From: an uncultured Clostridia bacterium
GTDB lineage: Bacteria; Bacillota; Clostridia; Christensenellales; UBA1242
Reading direction: 5' to 3'
Length of the DNA: 6,705 nt
Assembly (NCBI GenBank): GCA_947626175.1
Contig: CANQRE010000043.1
Location: 1-6,705 of the forward strand
Each line of letters opens with the position of its first letter. The stretch's first letter is position 1. Under the pieces are notes generated by a model. That model did not search any database. It saw only the letters and a program-made list of their open reading frames with translations, and was not told the DNA's origin. The position numbers were made by a program, and so were the translations under genes. Shown here in pieces: positions 1-4,153 of the stretch.

Positions 1-1431
1 GCGGGCTTCCTTGGCGGAGCTTATGGCGATGCAAATCCAAGTGAAGTAAGGGTTGAAAACTGCCAAAATTATGCGTCTTTTGCCGGCGCATATTCAAACG
101 GAATTGCTTTTGTTGAATGGTTTTCAACGGCGGCTTTGGATTTGCTTGGCAAACAAGGTGGTAGCTATGAAAATGTTACAATCAGCATTGACAACTGCAC
201 AAATTATGGCGACATGTATGGTTTGGCGATTGAAGATATAGGCGTTACATGCAGCGGAATTGCATCATTTGATGCGAAAAGTGAAACGCCGCTTAACGTG
301 ACAATTGAAAACTGCACAAATTATGGCGATTTGGTGTGCGGACAGCTTGCGGGCGGCATTGTCGGCTATGGGGTTGGAAATTTTACAATCAATTCATGCA
401 AAAATTTTGGCGATATTTCCTATATGCTTCCTTATGAATATTATGACTTTACAGATTCCTTCAGTGCAGGAATTGCGGTTATTGAAAACGGAAGTGATGC
501 AACAATCACAAACTGCATTGCCTCAACAAAATTTTATCAAAACACAAAAAGCGAGTTTGCTTCTCTTGGCTATGACACCTACACAACAACTGGCTATGGC
601 TCGGGTTTGGTTTCAGCTGGCGTTATGAACGATTTTCGTAACGCCGCGGTGACGCTGAACATTTCTGGTTGCACCGCGGTAAGTTATGCCATTGGCATTC
701 CATCCTTTGGCGGAATTTTTACAAGGGCAGGTTATGAAAGCGAATCAGTTGTGTCGATTCAAAACTGCTCAAGTTTTGTGTCAACTCCAAGTCAGCAAGA
801 GTTTGCATCAAATTATGATCTTATGTTGGCATCTGGGCTTGGAAACTTTAATGCAAAAGGCATGACATTTACAATGAAAAATGTGTATATTGAATGCTCG
901 GGGATGGCTTCCGGATTGGGGCTTCTCATTGCATACGTAAAGGATGCAAAACAAATGGATGTTTCAAATGTTGAAATAAACACTGTGATGGATGTTTCTG
1001 CCATGTTTGAGCAAATGACGGAGGGTGGCGAACCACTTGAATTTTCGATTGGAAGTGGTGATGGCTTTAATTACGATTCATTTTTCAATCTTCCAGCAAC
1101 AAATAATATAGTCAGCCATATCATATATGACTGCGGCGAACAAAATGCGGAAAAATTAAATGTTACATATAAGGTTTACACTGAAAACTTTACAGAACAT
1201 ATGCCAGAAAATTCGGTTTACAGTTTTTCTTTCCGCGCAGGGAAGAAAAATTTCATAGCAGGAGTTATCAAGGGCAGTTTGGAAGGAAGCGAGTATTTTT
1301 ATGATGACAATCTTGATGGCATTCCACACTTAAGGCAATTTTATCACTCAACAGAATTTATTGATCAGCAAGATGACATTTTCCAAAAGATGATTGACTC
1401 TGGTTTCACAGAAGTTCCACCTGCGGCATAA
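1..1431 (+). CDS. Repetitive beta-helix-type surface or secreted protein, 5' end outside window
   Basis: The reading frame is open from the first base and ends at TAA 1429-1431, giving 476 visible codons; the true start and any signal peptide lie upstream. The visible N-terminal two thirds carries recurring short units ending in N-C: VENCQNY, IDNCTNYGD, IENCTNYGD, INSCKNFGD, ITNCIAS, ISGCTAV, IQNCSSF. Between them lie glycine-rich turns such as LAGGIVGYG, which resemble the GLUG/right-handed beta-helix repeats of Gram-positive surface proteins. From about codon 330 the repeats fade into a non-repetitive tail with many aromatic and acidic residues, ending EVPPAA. That tail has no LPXTG sorting signal and no membrane segment, so anchoring would have to come from the missing N-terminal part, or the protein is released. 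Secretion and a binding or adhesion role are inferences from repeat style; no catalytic motif is visible. A terminator follows directly, so it is not co-transcribed with murB by design. The coding frame is confident; function is unknown. Confidence 0.85.
   Translation, partial: AGFLGGAYGDANPSEVRVENCQNYASFAGAYSNGIAFVEWFSTAALDLLGKQGGSYENVTISIDNCTNYGDMYGLAIEDIGVTCSGIASFDAKSETPLNVTIENCTNYGDLVCGQLAGGIVGYGVGNFTINSCKNFGDISYMLPYEYYDFTDSFSAGIAVIENGSDATITNCIASTKFYQNTKSEFASLGYDTYTTTGYGSGLVSAGVMNDFRNAAVTLNISGCTAVSYAIGIPSFGGIFTRAGYESESVVSIQNCSSFVSTPSQQEFASNYDLMLASGLGNFNAKGMTFTMKNVYIECSGMASGLGLLIAYVKDAKQMDVSNVEINTVMDVSAMFEQMTEGGEPLEFSIGSGDGFNYDSFFNLPATNNIVSHIIYDCGEQNAEKLNVTYKVYTENFTEHMPENSVYSFSFRAGKKNFIAGVIKGSLEGSEYFYDDNLDGIPHLRQFYHSTEFIDQQDDIFQKMIDSGFTEVPPAA
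46..903 (+). repeat. Degenerate I-x-N-C protein repeat array within the surface protein
   Basis: Eight related units have their cysteine codons at 61, 196, 313, 397, 514, 670, 766 and 895. The spacing is irregular, at 28 to 52 codons. The core pattern is a hydrophobic beta strand, then N/S-C, then T/K-N-Y/F-G-D in the best copies, decaying towards the C-terminus. This is the pattern expected when each unit forms one or two rungs of a parallel beta-helix. The boundaries are approximate because copies diverge strongly. Confidence 0.6.
193..329 (+). repeat. Pair of identical 20-base direct repeats inside the surface gene
   Basis: Bases 193-212 and 310-329 are identical over 20 positions, starting AACTGCACAAATT. 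The preceding five bases (ATTGA at 187-191 and 304-308) also match, with one difference between. The offset is 117 bases, exactly 39 codons, so the repeat stays in frame and encodes N-C-T-N-Y-G-D both times. A degenerate third relative lies around 52-75. This looks like an in-frame internal duplication of a repeat unit rather than a mobile element. Confidence 0.7.
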
Positions 1432-1441
1432 AAAATAAAAC

Positions 1442-1471
1442 AAAAAATGGGCAAAAATGCTCATTTTTTTT
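1442..1471 (+). terminator. Intrinsic terminator after the surface protein gene
   Basis: The stem is ATGGGCA (1447-1453) pairing with TGCTCAT (1458-1464), including one G-T wobble, around an AAAA loop. It is extended by an A run at 1442-1446 that pairs with the T run after the stem. Eight T's at 1464-1471 form the U-tract. It begins 10 bases after the stop codon of the upstream gene. The A/T flanks are nearly symmetrical, but only the + strand has genes on either side that need it. Confidence 0.85.
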
Positions 1472-1495
1472 GTTAAAAACATATATTTTTTTAAT

Positions 1496-2338
1496 ATGAG
1501 AATAAAAATAAAAAAATTAAAAAATGTTTCTTTAAAAAATTACACAACTTTTCATATTGGCGGAATTGCAAAAAAAATGTTTTTTCCACAAAATGAAATT
1601 GAACTTGCTTATGTGTTTGATCGCTTTGGCAAAAATAAAAATATTGTTGTTTTGGGAAATGGTTCAAACATTTTATTCACTGAAAAAACCTATCAAACAA
1701 TTGTTTGCATGAAGGATTTTTCATATATTTTTTTACAAAATGATGAAATTGTTTGCGGAGCAGGAACAAATTTGAGTGAGCTATGCAAATTTTGCGAAAA
1801 CAACAATTTGACGGGTCTTGAATTTTGCTGTGGAATTCCGGGAACTGTTGGCGGAGCGATATGTATGAACGCAGGTGCTTTTGGCAGTGAAATTTGTGAA
1901 TTTGTTTCAAGTTTTTCGACCTTTAAAAATGGGGAAATAAATTGCCGCAGCTGTTTGGATTTTTCTTATCGCAAAGGGCCGCTAAGTGAAGGCGAAATAT
2001 TGTTGGAAGCAAAATTTAAATTAAAAACCGCAAAAAAAGAAGAAATAATTCAAAAAAAATATCAATTTTTTGAAAAAAGATCAAATTCACAGCCGGTTGG
2101 ATATTGCGCGGGGAGCGTTTTTAAACGCGGCGAAAATTTTTTGCCAGCAAAACTTATTGATGAGTGGGGACTGAAAGGCATAAGGGTTGGCGGAGCAACA
2201 ATTTCAAACAAACACGCGGGTTTTGTTGTGAATGAAAGGGATGCTTCGCCGCAAGATGTTTTGGATTTGATTGAAATTGTTGAGCAGGTTGCAAAAAATC
2301 ACGGCTTTTGTTTTGAAAGAGAAATCAAAATTGTTTAA
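1496..2338 (+). CDS. murB: UDP-N-acetylmuramate dehydrogenase (MurB)
   Basis: This FAD enzyme reduces UDP-GlcNAc-enolpyruvate to UDP-MurNAc with NADPH, the second committed step of cytoplasmic peptidoglycan precursor synthesis. From ATG 1496 the protein has 280 residues, in the range of the short type II form. Visible motifs are TTFHIGG (17-23), the FAD-binding GNGSN (54-58), GIPGTVGGAICMNAGA (113-128), SYRKG with Tyr158-Arg159, AGSVFKRG with the proton-donor Ser207, GLKGIRVGGATISNKHAGF near the C-terminus, and Glu276 in the terminal REIKIV. By family knowledge the Arg, Ser and Glu form the active site, and all are present. An in-frame ATG at 1457 is rejected because it lies in the terminator hairpin and would add an unneeded 13-residue stretch. 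No Shine-Dalgarno site precedes 1496. The 5' part is strikingly AT-rich compared with dnaE. The gene stands apart from its neighbours, with a terminator before it and a new promoter after it. Confidence 0.95.
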   Translation: MRIKIKKLKNVSLKNYTTFHIGGIAKKMFFPQNEIELAYVFDRFGKNKNIVVLGNGSNILFTEKTYQTIVCMKDFSYIFLQNDEIVCGAGTNLSELCKFCENNNLTGLEFCCGIPGTVGGAICMNAGAFGSEICEFVSSFSTFKNGEINCRSCLDFSYRKGPLSEGEILLEAKFKLKTAKKEEIIQKKYQFFEKRSNSQPVGYCAGSVFKRGENFLPAKLIDEWGLKGIRVGGATISNKHAGFVVNERDASPQDVLDLIEIVEQVAKNHGFCFEREIKIV

Positions 2339-2351
2339 ACCATAAAGTTGC

Positions 2352-2380
2352 TTGCAAAAGTTTTGGGTTGTTGCTATACT
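2352..2380 (+). promoter_or_regulatory. Sigma-A-type promoter for the PHP-whiA-dnaE operon
   Basis: The -35 box TTGCAA (2352-2357, 4 of 6 matches to consensus) and the -10 box TATACT (2375-2380, 5 of 6) are separated by exactly 17 bases. A TG at 2372-2373 gives an extended -10 element. Transcription would start near 2386-2388, about 30 bases before the PHP start codon. A weaker overlapping alternative is TTGTTG (2368-2373) with CATAAT (2391-2396), but it would leave almost no leader before the ribosome binding site. Confidence 0.65.
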
Positions 2381-2387
2381 TTATTTA

Positions 2388-2400
2388 TGGCATAATGCCA
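2388..2400. promoter_or_regulatory. Perfect 13-base palindrome at the predicted transcription start, candidate operator
   Basis: TGGCAT (2388-2393) and ATGCCA (2395-2400) are perfect inverted arms around a single A. The one-base centre is too small for an RNA hairpin loop, so a dimeric DNA-binding protein site is the more natural reading. It starts 8 bases after the -10 box and ends 6 bases before the ribosome binding site, where a bound protein would block initiation. The operator role is inferred from position and symmetry only; no regulator is identified. Confidence 0.4.
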
Positions 2401-2406
2401 AACTTT

Positions 2407-2411
2407 GGGAG
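2407..2411 (+). promoter_or_regulatory. Ribosome binding site fixing the PHP gene start
   Basis: GGGAG lies 5 bases before ATG 2417. It decides against the upstream in-frame TTG at 2405, which would overlap this site and has no ribosome binding site of its own. Confidence 0.75.
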
Positions 2412-2416
2412 TTAAA

Positions 2417-3172
2417 ATGATTCTTTATGGTGATTATCACACCCACACAATTTATTCAAGGCACAATCATGGCAAGGGAACAGTCCTTCAAAATGCAACC
2501 GTGGCTGCAGAAAAGGGCTTAAAACAAATTGCCATAACCGACCATGGCTTTAATCACACCTTTTTTGGCATTCGCAGAAAGGACATTCCTCTTTTGCGGG
2601 AAGATATTTTAAACGCAAAAGAAGTGACCGGCATTGATATTTTGCTTGGCGTTGAGGCAAATTTGATTTCACTTTCTGGCGAGGTTGACCTAAAGGAACA
2701 AGATTATGAAAATTTGGACATAATTTTGATGGGTCACCACTCGCTTGTTTCAACCCCAACTTTTGCAGATAAATGGCATTTGACCTATGAAAACTTGCTT
2801 GGCTCGCCATATAAGCCAAGCGAAGAACGTATTGCTCGCAACACAACTGCGTTTTTGCGTGCGCTTGACAAATATCCAATCGACATTATCACGCACCTTA
2901 ACTATGGCTGCCCAACCGACACATTGGCTGTTGCAAGGCTTGCAAAACAAAAGGGCATTTATGTTGAACTCAACGGAAAAAGAACACATTTTTCTGACCG
3001 AGAGCTTTCAATTATGGCAGAAGAAGGCGTGAAATTTATTATCAACTCCGATGCCCATTCACCTGACAGGGTTGGCGAGTGCAATCTTGCGTTCAATCAA
3101 GCCTACAGGGTTGGAATTCCTTCAAATTTGATTGTAAATCTTGACAAAAGCGTCACTTTTCACAAAAAATAA
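2417..3172 (+). CDS. PHP-domain metal-dependent phosphohydrolase (YcdX/COG1387-like)
   Basis: This 251-residue protein is a single PHP (polymerase and histidinol phosphatase) domain, predicted cytoplasmic. The full set of family metal ligands can be read: His8 and His10 (DYHTHT), His16 or His18 (YSRHNHGKG), His43 (TDHG), Glu80 (GVEANL), His107 or His108 (MGHHS), His160 (ITHLNYG), and Asp212 with His214 (NSDAHS). This matches the trinuclear-site pattern known from E. coli YcdX. Compared with the usual YSHGKG string there appears to be a three-residue insertion (RHN) at the third ligand. A phosphoesterase reaction is expected, but the substrate is unknown. Histidinol phosphatase is possible by family but not supported by context, since there are no his genes. 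It is the first gene of the operon with whiA and dnaE. Genes of this family commonly neighbour murB and whiA in Bacillota. Start is ATG with a GGGAG site. Confidence 0.9.
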   Translation: MILYGDYHTHTIYSRHNHGKGTVLQNATVAAEKGLKQIAITDHGFNHTFFGIRRKDIPLLREDILNAKEVTGIDILLGVEANLISLSGEVDLKEQDYENLDIILMGHHSLVSTPTFADKWHLTYENLLGSPYKPSEERIARNTTAFLRALDKYPIDIITHLNYGCPTDTLAVARLAKQKGIYVELNGKRTHFSDRELSIMAEEGVKFIINSDAHSPDRVGECNLAFNQAYRVGIPSNLIVNLDKSVTFHKK

Positions 3173-3177
3173 AGGAG
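3171..3177 (+). promoter_or_regulatory. Ribosome binding site of whiA overlapping the PHP stop codon
   Basis: AAAGGAG lies 4 bases before ATG 3182, and its first two bases are the last two of the PHP stop TAA (3170-3172). The overlap supports co-transcription and probably coupled translation. Confidence 0.85.
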
Positions 3178-3181
3178 AAAA

Positions 3182-4144
3182 ATGAGTTTTTCAAAAACGA
3201 GCAAAATTGAAATCATCAATTCGCATTTGGAAACTGCGGACACCGCATTTGCTTTTTTGTCGGGATTGTTACACTCATGCGGGCAACTTGAAAAAAACTC
3301 AAAAGGCTTTCGTGTTTCAATTATTTCGGACTTGAAAGAACTTTTTCCTTTTGTCAACGAGCTTGTTAAAAGCTTGTATGGCAATGAACTTGCCTTGAAT
3401 ATCGAAAACGATTATGTCATCAACAAAACGCCATATTATCGCATTGAAATTCCTTCTTCCTGCGCTCAAAGTTTGCTTGTTGACTGCGGCCTTTTGGGCT
3501 TGGTGGACGGGGATTATCAATTTATCAGCGGCGTTGAACCAAACATTTTGCCAAATGACGAAACAAAAATTGCGTTTTTGCGCGGGGCATACATTGGATG
3601 CGGAACAAGCTCAATTCGCCTTAGCGAGCGAGAAGAAGAAAAAACAACCAGCGGCTATCATTTGGAGCTAAGCAGCCATAATTATGACTTTTTGAGCGAC
3701 ACAAGCTCAATTTTGAGCGAATTTGGTATATTTTCAAGGCTTGTTGAGCGAAAAAATAACTTTGTTTTGTATTTAAAGGAAGCTGAATCAATCAAGGATT
3801 TGCTTGCGCTTGTGGGGGCAAACGAATCGGTGCTTGCCCTGTCAAATGAAATGATAAGGCGGGAAAAACGCAATCAAATAAATCGCGAAGTCAACTGCAT
3901 CAATGCCAACATTTCAAAAACAGTTGACGCAAGCATCAAACAAATTGATGCCATCAACACAATAATTTCAACAATAGGCCTTGAAAGTTTGGAAGAAACG
4001 CTTCAAGAAGTTGCAATGCTTCGGCTTGCAAACCCTGAAGAAAGTTTGGAAGAACTTAAATCACTTTCTTCGATAAATCTTTCCAAAAGTGGCCTTAATC
4101 ACAGGCTTAACAAACTCATAAAAATTGCACAGGAGCTAAAATAG
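3182..4144 (+). CDS. whiA: DNA-binding protein WhiA (DUF199 family)
   Basis: WhiA fuses a degenerate LAGLIDADG homing-endonuclease fold to a C-terminal helix-turn-helix. In Actinobacteria it is a sporulation transcription factor; in Bacillus it affects division and chromosome segregation. The protein has 320 residues, normal for the family. It shows the typical N-terminal SFSKTSKIEI opening, AFLRGAYIGCGTSS (131-144, the conserved second LAGLIDADG-like helix), a YHLEL stretch, YLKEAESIKDLLALVGA, the signature RREKRNQINREVNC (about 226-239), Asn-Ile-Ser-Lys-Thr with Lys246, and the C-terminal SKSGLNHRLNKL (301-312) of the HTH. The start ATG follows AAAGGAG at 4 bases. It sits second in the operon, 9 bases after the PHP gene and 9 bases before dnaE. 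The rapZ and yvcK genes that often precede whiA in Bacillota are not here. No frameshift or truncation is seen. Confidence 0.95.
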   Translation: MSFSKTSKIEIINSHLETADTAFAFLSGLLHSCGQLEKNSKGFRVSIISDLKELFPFVNELVKSLYGNELALNIENDYVINKTPYYRIEIPSSCAQSLLVDCGLLGLVDGDYQFISGVEPNILPNDETKIAFLRGAYIGCGTSSIRLSEREEEKTTSGYHLELSSHNYDFLSDTSSILSEFGIFSRLVERKNNFVLYLKEAESIKDLLALVGANESVLALSNEMIRREKRNQINREVNCINANISKTVDASIKQIDAINTIISTIGLESLEETLQEVAMLRLANPEESLEELKSLSSINLSKSGLNHRLNKLIKIAQELK

Positions 4145-4147
4145 GAG
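4143..4147 (+). promoter_or_regulatory. Ribosome binding site of dnaE overlapping the whiA stop codon
   Basis: AGGAG lies 6 bases before ATG 4154, and its first two bases belong to the whiA stop TAG (4142-4144). This again suggests translational coupling and leaves no room for a separate promoter. Confidence 0.85.
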
Positions 4148-4153
4148 AAAGCG

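Noticed and set aside
305..628. Alternative + frame within the surface protein gene
   Set aside because: It is a +2-type shadow of the repeat region; the repeat motifs are coherent only in the frame that ends at 1431.
46..903. Regular repeats as a possible CRISPR or other DNA-level array
   Set aside because: The repeats are in frame, diverged and of irregular spacing, and they encode a coherent protein motif, so they are protein repeats.
1457..1495. Upstream ATG 1457 as the murB start
   Set aside because: The codon overlaps the loop and 3' arm of the terminator hairpin and would add an unusual 13-residue hydrophobic stretch. ATG 1496 gives a normal MurB N-terminus.
2355..2365. CAAAAGTTTTG inverted repeat as a murB terminator
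   Set aside because: The stem is only 5 A/T-dominated pairs with a one-base centre and no T-run after it. It also overlaps the better-supported promoter -35 box.
2405..2416. TTG 2405 as the start of the PHP gene
   Set aside because: The ribosome binding site GGGAG (2407-2411) overlaps it and is correctly spaced for ATG 2417, which also gives the usual short PHP N-terminus.
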